This document shows positions 27,293-36,072 of a stretch of 64,000 nucleotides of DNA, in pieces. The translations under genes were made by a program, and so were the position numbers. The stretch spans positions 357,377-421,376 of the forward strand of contig NZ_JALPKO010000002.1 in assembly GCF_023195885.1 (NCBI RefSeq), given 5' to 3'. Under the pieces are notes generated by a model, which was not told the DNA's origin, ran no database searches, and saw only the letters and a program-made list of their open reading frames with translations. Each line of letters begins with the position of its first letter. The first letter of the stretch is position 1. Origin of the DNA: Methylonatrum kenyense (GTDB lineage: Bacteria > Pseudomonadota > Gammaproteobacteria > Nitrococcales > Aquisalimonadaceae).

Positions 27293-28039
27293 ATGATGAG
27301 CCTTTTGCGCGTGCTGCTGGTCCTGAGTGTGCTCCTGGTGCCGGGCACGCCGCTGTTCGCCGAATCGGACAATGGCGAGGCGACGGTGGACGGCCTGCCG
27401 ACCTTTTCCGCCAATTACGAGCTGCGCCGCAACAATCTGCGTGCGGCCGAACTGTCACGCAGCCTGCGCTGCGATGACGGCGTCTGCGAATTCCGTTCGG
27501 AAGGTCGCACCGTGGGACTTGCCGACCTGGTGTTGCGCGGGCGTATCGACGAGTGGACCCGATTTCGCCTGGGCGACAACGGCCTGATCGTGCCGGTGGA
27601 ATATCACTACCGGCAGCGTGCCCGTGGTGACAACGACGAGTTCCGCCGCCTGTTCTTCTACCCCGAAGACGAGCGTGTCACCAGCCGTGGTGATGATCAG
27701 TGGGAAAAGACCATCCCCGGCGAGACCATGGACGAACTGCTGTCCCAGTTGCGGCTGCTGCTGGCCGTCCGCGCCGGTGAGACGGAAATGACCTTCAGCG
27801 TGGTCGATGACGATGGCGAGGTGGATGAGTACCACTTCGAGGTGGTTGGCCGCGAGACGGTGGAAACCGGCGAGGGCGAACTGGACACCATCCGGGTGGA
27901 CCGGGTGGGCGGTTCCAGCAACCGCCGCACGCGCATGTGGTTCGCGCCGGAACTGGAGTACGTGCCGGTCAAGGTGCAGCACGAGCGCATTGATCGCGAG
28001 ACCTATACAGCCACACTGACCGACCTGATTCGCGACTGA
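27293..28039 (+). CDS. Exported DUF3108-domain protein
   Basis: A 248-residue protein with an N-terminal signal (LLRVLLVLSVLLVPGTPLFA) and a DUF3108 domain: FSANYELRRNNLRAAELSRSL at the start of the mature form, LDTIRVDRVGG and MWFAPELEYVPVKV near the end. DUF3108 proteins form a periplasmic beta-barrel/lipocalin-like fold of unknown function. Two adjacent ATGs (27293, 27296) follow the SD GGAG. It is convergent with the sugar dehydrogenase gene (27-nt gap). Confidence 0.87.
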   Translation: MMSLLRVLLVLSVLLVPGTPLFAESDNGEATVDGLPTFSANYELRRNNLRAAELSRSLRCDDGVCEFRSEGRTVGLADLVLRGRIDEWTRFRLGDNGLIVPVEYHYRQRARGDNDEFRRLFFYPEDERVTSRGDDQWEKTIPGETMDELLSQLRLLLAVRAGETEMTFSVVDDDGEVDEYHFEVVGRETVETGEGELDTIRVDRVGGSSNRRTRMWFAPELEYVPVKVQHERIDRETYTATLTDLIRD

Positions 28040-28066
28040 GAATGGTGTCGTGATTCGGGCCGGTCG

Positions 28067-29452
28067 TTACGGTACGACCTCTGCTTCGGGTTCCGAATCC
28101 CTGCCGATAAACCGTTCCAGCAGCCGCTCTGCCTGGCGCCGCAGGCCGCGCGAGCGTGGTTCCGTGTCGCCGATGTAGTGCACCCGCCAGATGCGGCCCA
28201 CCTGGGAGTCGCTGATGTAGAGGCTGCCGTCCGGCCCCTGCGCCAGGCCCATCGGCCGGAAGCGGGCGTCTTCCGGCATGCGCGGCGGCGTATCGCCGCC
28301 CGCGAAGCCGTCAGCGAAGACCTCCCAGTCCTTGCCGTTCTGGATTCGACCGTCGTCGCCGGTGGGCACGAAGGCGACCTTGTAGCCGCGCTGGTCCAGC
28401 GGCGCCCGGTCCGATGAGCCGTGAAAGGCGATAAAGGCGCCGTTGCGGTAATGCTCGGGAAAACCGGTGCCGCGGTAGAACAGCAGGTCGTTGGGTGCCA
28501 TGTGTGCCGGAAAGCCCAGTTCCGGCTGCGGGAACGTGTCGCAGTTGTGCACGGTTTCGCCGTTGCCGCCGTATTCCGGGGCGAGGATACGGCGGTCACG
28601 GATCGGGTCGTGGTAGCAGTAGGGCCAGCCAAAGTTGCTGCCGGGCTCGACCCGAAGCAGTTCCTCCGAGGGCAGCTCTGCGTTTTGTGCCTCGTCATAC
28701 AGGTGGGGCCAGTTGCTGCCCAGCTGGTCGCGGCCGTGCTGTGCCGCATAAAGGGTTTCGTCCCGGGTGTTCCAGGCCATGGCGACGGCATTGCGGATAC
28801 CGCTGGCGATCCGTTCGGCATCACGCTGGGCCTGGCCCCTCCGGTCGATGTCGAAACGCCAGATGCCGGCGCCGCGATTGAGTTCGGGGCAAGGCACCTG
28901 GCCGGGGGAGCCCAGCTGACGGTCCTGTCGCTGGCAGTTGTTCGACGGCGCACCGACATTGACGTACAGGCCACCATTACCGTCCAGGACCAGGCTGCGG
29001 GCGCTGTGCTGTTCCTGCTCCGGGAAATCGTGGGCGATCACCTTCGGATCGTCCTCCGGCCCCAGGTGGTCGGCATGCAGGCGATATCTCAGCACCCGCC
29101 GGTCTTCACCGAAATACAGGTAACCGCTTTCCAGCGCGATGCCGGTGCCGCCGCGTTCGCCGAAGCGGATCTGTTCGTTCAGACGGCCGTCCCCGGTGCC
29201 GTCCCGCAAGCCAACCAGGCCACCGGTTTCTCCATCGCGGTCGGCGATGGCGACGTATACATCGTGGTTCCTGGTCACGACAAGGTGCCGGGCGTGGCCC
29301 AGGCGATCAGCGACCACTTGTGCGCAGAATCCCTCCGGTAATGTCAGGCCGCCGTCATCTGCATCGCAGACCACGGTGCCCGCGACCGCCTGGTGGGCCG
29401 GTAGCAGGAACAGCAGGAGCAGGCAGAGGCTGATGCCCAGCCTTGGAGTCAT
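28067..29452 (-). CDS. PQQ-dependent soluble aldose/sorbosone-type dehydrogenase
   Basis: A 461-residue exported protein with a signal peptide (LGISLCLLLLFLLPAHQAVA). The beta-propeller shows the family motifs LPEGFCAQVVADRLGHARHLV, GYLYFGEDRRVLRY, GIRNAVAMAWN and GSNFGWPYCYHD, as in PQQ-dependent glucose/sorbosone (Gdh/YliI-like) dehydrogenases. It would oxidise sugars in the periplasm with bound PQQ and pass electrons to the respiratory chain; substrate unknown. No PQQ synthesis genes are in the window. ATG 29452 is preceded by GGAG at good spacing. Confidence 0.88.
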   Translation of the reverse strand: MTPRLGISLCLLLLFLLPAHQAVAGTVVCDADDGGLTLPEGFCAQVVADRLGHARHLVVTRNHDVYVAIADRDGETGGLVGLRDGTGDGRLNEQIRFGERGGTGIALESGYLYFGEDRRVLRYRLHADHLGPEDDPKVIAHDFPEQEQHSARSLVLDGNGGLYVNVGAPSNNCQRQDRQLGSPGQVPCPELNRGAGIWRFDIDRRGQAQRDAERIASGIRNAVAMAWNTRDETLYAAQHGRDQLGSNWPHLYDEAQNAELPSEELLRVEPGSNFGWPYCYHDPIRDRRILAPEYGGNGETVHNCDTFPQPELGFPAHMAPNDLLFYRGTGFPEHYRNGAFIAFHGSSDRAPLDQRGYKVAFVPTGDDGRIQNGKDWEVFADGFAGGDTPPRMPEDARFRPMGLAQGPDGSLYISDSQVGRIWRVHYIGDTEPRSRGLRRQAERLLERFIGRDSEPEAEVVP

Positions 29453-29703
29453 ACGGGTCTCCAGAAACAACGAGGGAAACGCTGATGGTGGCGAACAGAG
29501 CCTTTCCCTGAGTGGCGTCTGTCGCCGTATCCCGCATTTGCGGTATGGTGCCGCCGCGGCCTTCCGGCCCGGCTCAAGCCCGCCTGAAGTGTGGACACCA
29601 GGCCAGCGTACGCAAGTGTACGCATAGCGTCCGTCGTACACACTGCCTTGTCGGCGCACTATCGGCATTTTTCGAGACGTCAGCCGGTCTCCTGAGGACA
29701 GCC

Positions 29704-30582
29704 ATGACCGCGGCCTTGTTCAACGTCGTCACCCCCGTATTGCTCTGCATTGCCGTGGGTTGGGTCTGGGCGCGGCAACGACGCCCGTTCGACACACGCG
29801 GCATGGCCGATCTGATTACCCTGGTCGGTACGCCCTGCCTGATCTTCTCCACCCTGACCGGCGTCCCGCTGCCCGCCGACGAGCTCTGGCAGATGGCGCT
29901 GGCGACCCTGTTCAGCATCGCGGCTTTTGGTCTGATCGGTCTGGCTGTGCTGGCACCGATGCGCTTGCCGTTCCGCACCTATCTGCCGCCATTGATGTTC
30001 GCCAATATCGGCAATATGGGCCTGCCGTTGTGCCTGTTCGCCTTCGGTGACGAGGGGCTGGCCCTGGCAATCGTGGTCCTGGCGGTGTTTTCCGCGGTGA
30101 ATTTCACGCTCGGTATCTGGCTGTATGCCGGCTCCGGCAGCGCGAGCCATCTCTGGCGACAGCCCATGATCCTGGCCACCGCGGTGGCGGTGGCGTTTCT
30201 GCTGGCGGACCTGCAACCGCCGGTCTGGCTCGAGAGCACCACCGCGCTGCTGGGCGCGTTCACAATACCGTTGATGCTGGTGATGCTGGGGGTGTCACTG
30301 GCGCGTTTGCGGGTCACCCGCCTGCCGCGGGCGCTCTGGCTGTCGTTGGTGCGGATCGGGGGCGGCGTCCTGGTCGGTGTGCTGATCGCCGAGGCGTTGC
30401 AGATGGAAGGCGTGGCCCGCGGTGTACTGATCCTGCAGTCGGCAATGCCGGTGGCGGTGTTCAATTACCTGTTCGCCGTGCGTTACAACCGCGATCCGGA
30501 AACCACCGCCGGGCTGGTCGTGGTGTCCACCGTGCTGTCGGTGCTGACCCTGCCGCCGCTACTGTTCTGGCTTATGGGGTAG
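29704..30582 (+). CDS. AEC-family transporter
   Basis: A 292-residue integral membrane protein with about ten hydrophobic helices, of the auxin efflux carrier (AEC, bile/arsenite/riboflavin superfamily) group. Characteristic stretches are TLVGTPCLIFSTL, FANIGNMGLPLCLFAFGDEG (first inverted-repeat crossover with Asn-x-Gly), PLMLVMLGVSL and LQSAMPVAVFNYLFAVRYN. Members transport carboxylic acids such as malate or are uncharacterised. SD GAGGA precedes ATG 29704. It is divergent from the sugar dehydrogenase. Confidence 0.92.
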   Translation: MTAALFNVVTPVLLCIAVGWVWARQRRPFDTRGMADLITLVGTPCLIFSTLTGVPLPADELWQMALATLFSIAAFGLIGLAVLAPMRLPFRTYLPPLMFANIGNMGLPLCLFAFGDEGLALAIVVLAVFSAVNFTLGIWLYAGSGSASHLWRQPMILATAVAVAFLLADLQPPVWLESTTALLGAFTIPLMLVMLGVSLARLRVTRLPRALWLSLVRIGGGVLVGVLIAEALQMEGVARGVLILQSAMPVAVFNYLFAVRYNRDPETTAGLVVVSTVLSVLTLPPLLFWLMG

Positions 30583-30705
30583 TTGATCGGGGTTTCGGCA
30601 CCTTATCCGCGGTTCGTGGTCTGCATGGAATGAAAACGTTCGGGTTTTTCATCGTCCGGCACCGCGACCAAGCGACGCTGCCGGACCGGCAATTGAGGTT
30701 GATCA

Positions 30706-31275
30706 ATGCATAATCGACTGCTGCCATTCACGCTGCTGGTCCTGTTTCTGGCCTCGACGGCCATGGCCGACAAGGCGACCCAGGACGGCGTCAGCCTTGA
30801 TCGGGAAGTGACCGTCGACGGCGAGGCGCTGGAACTCTACGGCTACGGCACCGCCCGCTACGCCCGCGTGTTCAAGGTGTATGTCGCCGGTTTTTACGGA
30901 CCGAAGGACGTGACGCCGGAAGACGTGCTGGAGAAGGATGTCCCGCGGCGGTTGGAGATCGAATACCTGCGAAGTATCGATGCGGATGACATCAACGAGG
31001 CAACCCGGGAGATGCTGGAGCGCCAGCTTGACGAGGATACTTACGCCGAGGTCAAGGATCGCTTCGCCTATCTGGCGGACCTGTACGAGGATGTCGGCGA
31101 GGGTGACCGTTATGCCTTCGAGTACATTCCCGGCGAGGGCGGCACGCTGTACTTCAATGGTGAGGCGGTAGGCAATGTCGAGGGCGAGGATTTCGCACGC
31201 GCCTACTTCGGCATCTGGCTGGGCGAGGATCCGCTGTCCAGCAGCCTGAAGCGACAGCTCCTGGGGCAGCGCTGA
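30706..31275 (+). CDS. Exported chalcone-isomerase-like protein
   Basis: A 189-residue protein with a signal peptide ending at TAMADKA. The mature part (GYGTARYARVFKVYVAGFYGP; LEIEYLRSIDADDINEATREM; YFGIWLGEDPLSSSLKRQLLG) is the bacterial chalcone_isomerase-like periplasmic family. These proteins share the fold but not the flavonoid activity; fatty-acid binding has been suggested for relatives. SD GAGG lies 9 nt before the ATG. It stands alone between two long intergenic regions. Confidence 0.88.
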   Translation: MHNRLLPFTLLVLFLASTAMADKATQDGVSLDREVTVDGEALELYGYGTARYARVFKVYVAGFYGPKDVTPEDVLEKDVPRRLEIEYLRSIDADDINEATREMLERQLDEDTYAEVKDRFAYLADLYEDVGEGDRYAFEYIPGEGGTLYFNGEAVGNVEGEDFARAYFGIWLGEDPLSSSLKRQLLGQR

Positions 31276-31747
31276 AGCCGATCGACCGCTGGATATAAGT
31301 AACGGATTTCGAGCGTCGGCAAGGTCTTGAGCATCGCGGACTGCTCGGATGGGGTGACAGGCATTCCACGTAGGAACGTCGGCCGCAGGGAAGCGGCCGT
31401 CGAGCGACCAGGGAGGGTTTTACCGCGTTTCCGGAGGGGAGTGCCTGTCGCCCCATCCGGATCGGAGGCACCACAGCATCGCACCGCGGGCAGTCAGCTT
31501 TGCTGCCAATAGGCTGAACACCAATCCGTTGGCGTCCGGGCCAGTGCAAGTTTTTTCCCGGCCTGACGTGCCTTCGGCCCAACAGGGCCAGGAAAAATCT
31601 TCCACTGTCCCTCCCAGGCTGCAGGTGTTGTTGCTTGATTCAAGGCTGTGAAATCGGAACGCGAAAGCGTGCTGGTTCCTGTCATCTGCACGGAGTATTC
31701 TCGAATCACGGCATCGCCGTAACCGCCACCCGTCTGCTGGAGGTGCA
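31276..31747. other. 472-nt intergenic region before PIN-phoH
   Basis: No supported gene. The left part holds a structured inverted repeat (31347-31458). The right part (31480-31745) has several short open frames on both strands with no recognisable similarity and no SD; it is A+T-richer than its neighbours and may contain the phoH promoter. Confidence 0.6.
31347..31458 (+). repeat. Structured inverted-repeat element (possible RNA)
   Basis: Outer arms of 21 nt (31347-31367 and 31438-31458) pair fully if G-U is allowed on the plus-strand RNA; as DNA they differ at two positions. Inside are GGCCGC/GCGGCC (31381-31386 with 31393-31398, 6-nt loop) and a weaker pairing of GGAACG (31373-31378) with CGTTTCC (31426-31432). 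Total about 112 nt. Could be a REP/MITE-type repeat or a structured RNA. Confidence 0.6.
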
Positions 31748-33142
31748 ATGGTCAGAATCGAGAAGAAGGCTCGCCGCAGCTACGTCCTCGACACCAACGT
31801 CCTGATCCACGACCCCGCCTCGATCTGCCGTTTCGAAGAACACAGCGTCATCATCCCGATTACCGTGCTGGAGGAGCTGGACCGGCTCAAGCGCGGCACC
31901 ACCGATCTGTCCCGCAGCGCCCGCCAGGCCACTCGCAGCCTGGGTCTGTTGCTGGACCAGGTGGACCAGGACCAAGTGCGTGAGGGCGTACCGGTCAAGC
32001 TGCATCCGGATGCCGCCGGGGCCAGCGGCCGCTTGTACTTCCCGTTGGCTGCCGATGTCTCGCTCAACCCGGCCCTCGATCAGTCCTCCGCCGACAATCG
32101 GATCATCGCCGAGGTGCAGGCGCTGCAGAACGCGCGTCCCGACGAGACCGTGATCCTGGTCAGCAAGGACATCAATCTGCGGGTCAAGTGCGCTGCGCTG
32201 CAGATCCCGGTCGAGGATTACCGCAATGACCGGGTGATCGACGACATCGAGGCCATGAGCAGCGGTGTCAGCGTTGCCGGTTCGGCCTTCTGGGAACAAC
32301 TCTCCGACGGGGTCCAGTCCTGGAACCGGAACGGCCGCAGCTGGTACCGGGTTCATGGACCGCTGGTGGAAGGCTGGACGGCGGGCCAACTGGTTTGCGA
32401 GAGCGAAGGTAGCGGCTTCGAGGCGATCGTGCGCAGCCTTGAGGGTGACGTCGCCGAACTGGAGGTCTGCCGGGATTTCCGCAATGACCGGCACGCGGTC
32501 TGGGGTGTGACCGCGCACAATGCGCGGCAGAACTTTGCCCTCAACATCCTGCTCGACCCCGAGATCGATCTGGTCACGATGGCCGGCGTGGCCGGTACCG
32601 GAAAGACCTACATGGCGCTGGCGGCGGCCCTGCACCAGGTCTACGAGGACCGGCGCTTCGAACGCATCATCGTCACCCGGGAGACGGTCTCCATGGGCGA
32701 GGATATCGGCTTCCTGCCCGGCACCGAGGAAGAGAAGATGGCGCCCTGGATGGGCGGTATCCAGGACAACCTGGAGACCCTGCTGCGCACCGATGACGGC
32801 TGGGCCGCGGCGGCAACGCGGGAAATGCTGTCGGGGCGCATCCTGTTCCGGGCGCCGGCATTCATGCGCGGGCGTACCTTCAACGACACCCTGCTGATCA
32901 TCGATGAGGCGCAGAATCTGTCACCGAAACAGATCAAGAGCCTGATCACCCGTGCCGGGCGCAATACCAAGATTGTCTGCATCGGCAACGTCAACCAGAT
33001 CGACAGCCCGTACCTGACCGCGACCACCTGTGGCCTGACCTATCTGGTGCAGCGGTTCCGGCGCTGGCCGCACGCCGCGCATATCACCCTGCAGGACGTG
33101 GAACGTTCACGGCTGGCGCTGGAGGCGGAAGCGGTGTTGTAG
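31748..33142 (+). CDS. PIN-domain/PhoH-like ATPase (PhoH2/YlaK type)
   Basis: A 464-residue fusion. Residues about 10-145 are a PIN nuclease domain (YVLDTNVLIHDP with the first catalytic Asp; VILVSKDINLRVK with the later Asp). Residues about 245-455 are a PhoH ATPase: Walker A GVAGTGKTYMA at about 280 and Walker B LLIIDEAQNLSPKQIK. Homologous PhoH2 proteins act as RNA helicase-nucleases, partly linked to toxin-antitoxin-like PIN modules; YlaK is a stress protein of uncertain role. Full family length (about 440-470 aa). SD TGGAGG precedes the ATG. Confidence 0.93.
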   Translation: MVRIEKKARRSYVLDTNVLIHDPASICRFEEHSVIIPITVLEELDRLKRGTTDLSRSARQATRSLGLLLDQVDQDQVREGVPVKLHPDAAGASGRLYFPLAADVSLNPALDQSSADNRIIAEVQALQNARPDETVILVSKDINLRVKCAALQIPVEDYRNDRVIDDIEAMSSGVSVAGSAFWEQLSDGVQSWNRNGRSWYRVHGPLVEGWTAGQLVCESEGSGFEAIVRSLEGDVAELEVCRDFRNDRHAVWGVTAHNARQNFALNILLDPEIDLVTMAGVAGTGKTYMALAAALHQVYEDRRFERIIVTRETVSMGEDIGFLPGTEEEKMAPWMGGIQDNLETLLRTDDGWAAAATREMLSGRILFRAPAFMRGRTFNDTLLIIDEAQNLSPKQIKSLITRAGRNTKIVCIGNVNQIDSPYLTATTCGLTYLVQRFRRWPHAAHITLQDVERSRLALEAEAVL

Positions 33143-33155
33143 CAGGAAGCCGAGG

Positions 33156-33256
33156 GCTGCTTGACCGCAGAATGACTGCGGCGCTGCGCAGCGCGCCTTA
33201 CCTCGGAAAAATGCGGACTCCAACGCAGACGTGCGAATAAATCAGTGTTTCCCTAG
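33156..33256 (-). mobile_element. MITE-like repeat, half copy beside lipA
   Basis: Read on the minus strand it begins CTAGGGAAACACTGATTTATTC and then matches, in short pieces with few changes, the left half of the full copy at 46507-46785 (gcgttggag, ccgaggYaaggcgcgctgcgcagcg, ccgcagtcattctgcgg). Homology stops after CAAGCAGC; the right half is missing. Its terminal TAG is the lipA stop codon. Confidence 0.85.
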
Positions 33257-34254
33257 ACGGCGTCGCCCAGGCCCACGTTGTTCTTCTCCAGCACCTTGTC
33301 GGCTCGGTAGCTGGAGCGCACCAGGGGCCCGGACACCACCTCCAGGAAGCCCATGGCCAGGCCCCATTCTCGGTAGCGCGCGAATTCGTCCGGTGTCACG
33401 TAGCGCTCCACCGGCAGGTGGTTCGCGGTGGGACGCAGGTACTGGCCGAAGGTCACGATATCCACGCCGGCATCGCGCAGATCCTCCAGCGTTTGCCGGA
33501 TCTCGTCGTCGGTCTCGCCCAGCCCCAGCATCAGGCTGGTCTTGGTCAACACCTCGGGCCGGTGCCGTTTGCCATGCGCCAGCACCGTCAGGGTCTGCTC
33601 GTAGGATGCCCTGGGGTCGCGCACCGGATGGGTCAGCCTGCGGACGGTCTCCACGTTTTGGGCAAACACGTCCAGCCCCGAATCGACCACGGTCTCGACA
33701 TCCGCCAGGCGGCCGCAGAAATCGGGCGTCAGGGCCTCGACCGCGGTGTCCGGATTCATGGCCTTGACCGCCCGCACGCAGGCGGCATAGTGCCCGGCGC
33801 CGCCATCGGCCAGGTCATCCCGGTCGACCGAGGTCAGCACCACATAATTGAGCCCCATCAGGCGCACGGATTCGGCGGTATTGGCGGGTTCCTGCGTGTC
33901 CAGCCAGCCCTTCGGGTTGCCGGTGTCCACCGCACAGAAGCGACAGGCGCGGGTGCAGACCGAACCCATCAACATGATGGTGGCGGTGCCGGCGTTCCAG
34001 CATTCGCCGATGTTCGGGCACATGGATTCCTCGCAGACCGTGCTTAGCCGGTGTTCGCGCACATTGCGCTTGACCGCCTCGTAGCCGGCGCCCGCCGGAA
34101 TCCGGGCGCGCAGCCAGGGTGGCTTCTGTCCGCGTGGCACCGGAGCCGCATCGGCCTGCTGCTTGACCCCGTTCTTGATCGCGCGAAAGCCCTGTTCGGT
34201 TTCGAACTTGGTGCCGCTGGCAACCACCACCGGGATGTCCTTGAGTCGCGTCAT
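33253..34254 (-). CDS. lipA: Lipoyl synthase
   Basis: A 333-residue radical-SAM enzyme that inserts two sulfur atoms into octanoyl groups on lipoyl-dependent enzymes. The radical-SAM cluster motif is CTRACRFC (Cys-x3-Cys-x2-Cys) and the auxiliary cluster is [12 protein letters not shown]; the C-terminal Arg-Ser-Ser-Tyr motif (VRSSYRADK) is present. ATG 34254 has SD GGGAG at 5 nt. The stop codon TAG is contributed by the first bases of a dispersed repeat (see 33156-33256), so the C-terminus may have been set by the insertion. lipB is not in the window. Confidence 0.97.
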   Translation of the reverse strand: MTRLKDIPVVVASGTKFETEQGFRAIKNGVKQQADAAPVPRGQKPPWLRARIPAGAGYEAVKRNVREHRLSTVCEESMCPNIGECWNAGTATIMLMGSVCTRACRFCAVDTGNPKGWLDTQEPANTAESVRLMGLNYVVLTSVDRDDLADGGAGHYAACVRAVKAMNPDTAVEALTPDFCGRLADVETVVDSGLDVFAQNVETVRRLTHPVRDPRASYEQTLTVLAHGKRHRPEVLTKTSLMLGLGETDDEIRQTLEDLRDAGVDIVTFGQYLRPTANHLPVERYVTPDEFARYREWGLAMGFLEVVSGPLVRSSYRADKVLEKNNVGLGDAV

Positions 34255-34281
34255 GCTGTCTCCCGTCCGCAAGACCGGCAG

Positions 34282-34668
34282 TTACTCGCCGCGCCGTGCC
34301 TTGCGGATTGTGTCATAGGCCTCGCGTAAGGCATGGGTCCGCCTGGCCGCATCGTCCAGCGTTGCCTTGTCCGCGCCGCTGGCGGCGAGTTTGTCCGGAT
34401 GGGTCCGGCTCAGTCGCCGCCGGTAGGCAGTCCGCACGTCGTCCATTGAGGCATGCTGATCGATCCCGAGTTCCCGGTAGGCCGCGACCAGCCTGTTATT
34501 CGAGGGCCTGGCCGGCTGCCGGGGCGGCGGTGGCGGGGGTGCCCGCAGCACATTGCGGCGCGACAGCCACCAGCCACCCGCCAGGCCGACAAGACCACCA
34601 ATCGGTCCGGCAAGGCTGTAGCCGAACAGCATGCCCATGATCATCGCCAGCCAGCGCAGCGACTGCAT
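34282..34668 (-). CDS. Membrane-anchored J-domain protein
   Basis: A 128-residue protein: a hydrophobic N-terminal segment rich in Gly (WLAMIMGMLFGYSLAGPIGG), a Pro-rich linker, and a C-terminal J domain (residues about 60-125) with the His-Pro-Asp triad in RLSRTHPDKLAAS. It resembles a short DjlA-like or TerB-less J protein and would stimulate DnaK at the membrane. The start overlaps the dusB stop by one base (TGATG), so it is translationally coupled to dusB. Confidence 0.87.
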   Translation of the reverse strand: MQSLRWLAMIMGMLFGYSLAGPIGGLVGLAGGWWLSRRNVLRAPPPPPPRQPARPSNNRLVAAYRELGIDQHASMDDVRTAYRRRLSRTHPDKLAASGADKATLDDAARRTHALREAYDTIRKARRGE

Positions 34669-35648
34669 CAGGCCGCCTCGGCCCGCGGGAGTCTGGCGAA
34701 GTGCGCGCGGATCTGGGCCAGCTGCTCGGCCCCGGACTGCGCCCGCATCAGTTGCCTGCGGCTGGATTCCGCGCCGGGCTGGCCGGCCAGATACCAGCCG
34801 ATGTGCTTGCGAGCGATGCGCAGTCCCTGGCGTTCGCCGTAGAACCCGTGCAAGGCCTGGACATGGTCGAGAAAATGCCGCTCGATTTCGTCCTGCGCCG
34901 GCGTCGGCAGGTATTCCCCGGTATCCAGGAAATGCTGGATTTCACGGAATATCCACGGTCGGCCCTGGGCGCCGCGGCCGATCATTACGCCATCGGCACC
35001 GGTGGTGGCCAGAACCTGTGCAGCGCGCCCGGCGGAGTTGATATCACCATTGGCCAGCAGGGTCCGTGGGAAGACCTGACGGACCTCGCGCAATGTCTGG
35101 TGTTCAGCCTCGCCACGGTAAGCCTCGGCCCGAGTCCGGCCGTGCACCGCCAGCGCCTGGATACCGCAATCGTCGGCGATGCGGGCAATATCAACGGCAT
35201 TGCGGTGATCCGGATCGGGCCCGGTGCGGATTTTCAGGGTCACGGGCACGGCCACCGCCTCGATGACGGCCTGCAGGATATCGCGAACCAGCCCCGGTTC
35301 GGCCAGCAGTGCGGAACCGGCCAGCCGGTTGCAGACTTTCTTCGCCGGGCATCCCATGTTGATGTCGATAATTTGCGCACCATGAGCAACGTTGTGCCGG
35401 GCGGCACGTGCGAGCATCGCCGGATCGGCACCGGCGATCTGAATGCTGCGAGGTTCCGGCTCACCGGCGTGTTCGGCGCGCAACCGCGTCTTGCGGCTGT
35501 CCTGCAGTTCCGGGTTTGCGGTCAGCATCTCGGACACCGCCATCGCGGCACCGAGCCGCCGGCACAGAAGCCGGAACGGCAGGTCGGTGACACCGGCCAT
35601 CGGGGCGAGCACGACCTGGCCACGGAAGCGATGGGGTCCGATTTGCAT
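34668..35648 (-). CDS. dusB: tRNA-dihydrouridine synthase B
   Basis: A 326-residue flavoprotein of the Dus family that reduces uridines in the tRNA D-loop. Motifs: LAPMAGVTDLPFR (FMN site), the catalytic Cys in INMGCPAKKV, HGRTRAEAYRG, NGDINSAG and GVMIGRGAQGRPW. The start MQIGPHRFRG is the normal DusB N-terminus, although no clear SD is visible. In enterics dusB is followed by fis; here a J-domain gene follows instead. A diverged MITE copy sits 27 bp upstream of the start, replacing or carrying the promoter. Confidence 0.94.
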   Translation of the reverse strand: MQIGPHRFRGQVVLAPMAGVTDLPFRLLCRRLGAAMAVSEMLTANPELQDSRKTRLRAEHAGEPEPRSIQIAGADPAMLARAARHNVAHGAQIIDINMGCPAKKVCNRLAGSALLAEPGLVRDILQAVIEAVAVPVTLKIRTGPDPDHRNAVDIARIADDCGIQALAVHGRTRAEAYRGEAEHQTLREVRQVFPRTLLANGDINSAGRAAQVLATTGADGVMIGRGAQGRPWIFREIQHFLDTGEYLPTPAQDEIERHFLDHVQALHGFYGERQGLRIARKHIGWYLAGQPGAESSRRQLMRAQSGAEQLAQIRAHFARLPRAEAA

Positions 35649-35674
35649 GCGCCAACAATCTGGAAGGAAGCCAA

Positions 35675-35805
35675 GGAAGTTACCGATTTGTTCTCGCGCC
35701 TGCCGTGGTGCCCACATTTCTCCCCGAGGCAAGGCGCTGTAATGTGTTGCACACATACTGCAGTGGCGATGCCCAACGCGGCAGTCGGAACAAATCACTA
35801 TTTCC
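35675..35805. mobile_element. Diverged short copy of the MITE-like repeat upstream of dusB
   Basis: The ends are inverted copies: GGAAGTTACCGATTTGTTC (35675-35693) and GAACAAATCACTATTTCC (35788-35805), both diverged from the main family end GGAAACGCTGATTTATTC. The interior keeps ccgaggcaaggcgc and gcagtcgg from the full copy. Length 131 bp, about half of the full element. Confidence 0.65.
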
Positions 35806-36016
35806 TGAGCGATGATACCCTCGCCAAGCCGTGGCGCAACTGCCTGTGGATAACTTGGTGGAAAAAATACGGCACCACGGGCGGGCGCCGGCCGTGCTCG
35901 TCAGCGATTGCGCAGGCGCGCTTGAAGCAACAACGTAATGCAATGGTTTTTATGGGAAATATGTGATGCCGTGGGACGTCGGGCCGACAATGGCCCTGTG
36001 GTCTGTCGCTCGTCAA

Positions 36017-36030
36017 AGTTGTGTACAACT
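36017..36030. promoter_or_regulatory. Palindromic operator candidate before the hydroxyacid dehydrogenase
   Basis: AGTTGT-GT-ACAACT is a perfect 6-bp inverted repeat with a 2-bp spacer, in an A+T-rich region 43 nt before the start codon. Its TTGT...ACAA form resembles GntR-family operators. Regulator unknown. Confidence 0.35.
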
Positions 36031-36072
36031 GTTTTTGGTGAACAAAGTGCCTGACGGCATCCGGGGTTGTTG

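Noticed and set aside
29472..29486. GAGGGAAACGCTGAT resembling the dispersed repeat end, between the sugar dehydrogenase and AEC genes
   Set aside because: Only 13-15 nt match and there is no TAR edge or element body; too short to call as a copy.
35845..35853. Perfect DnaA box (TTATCCACA on the minus strand)
   Set aside because: A single box without further boxes, DUE or dnaA/dnaN genes nearby does not support an origin.
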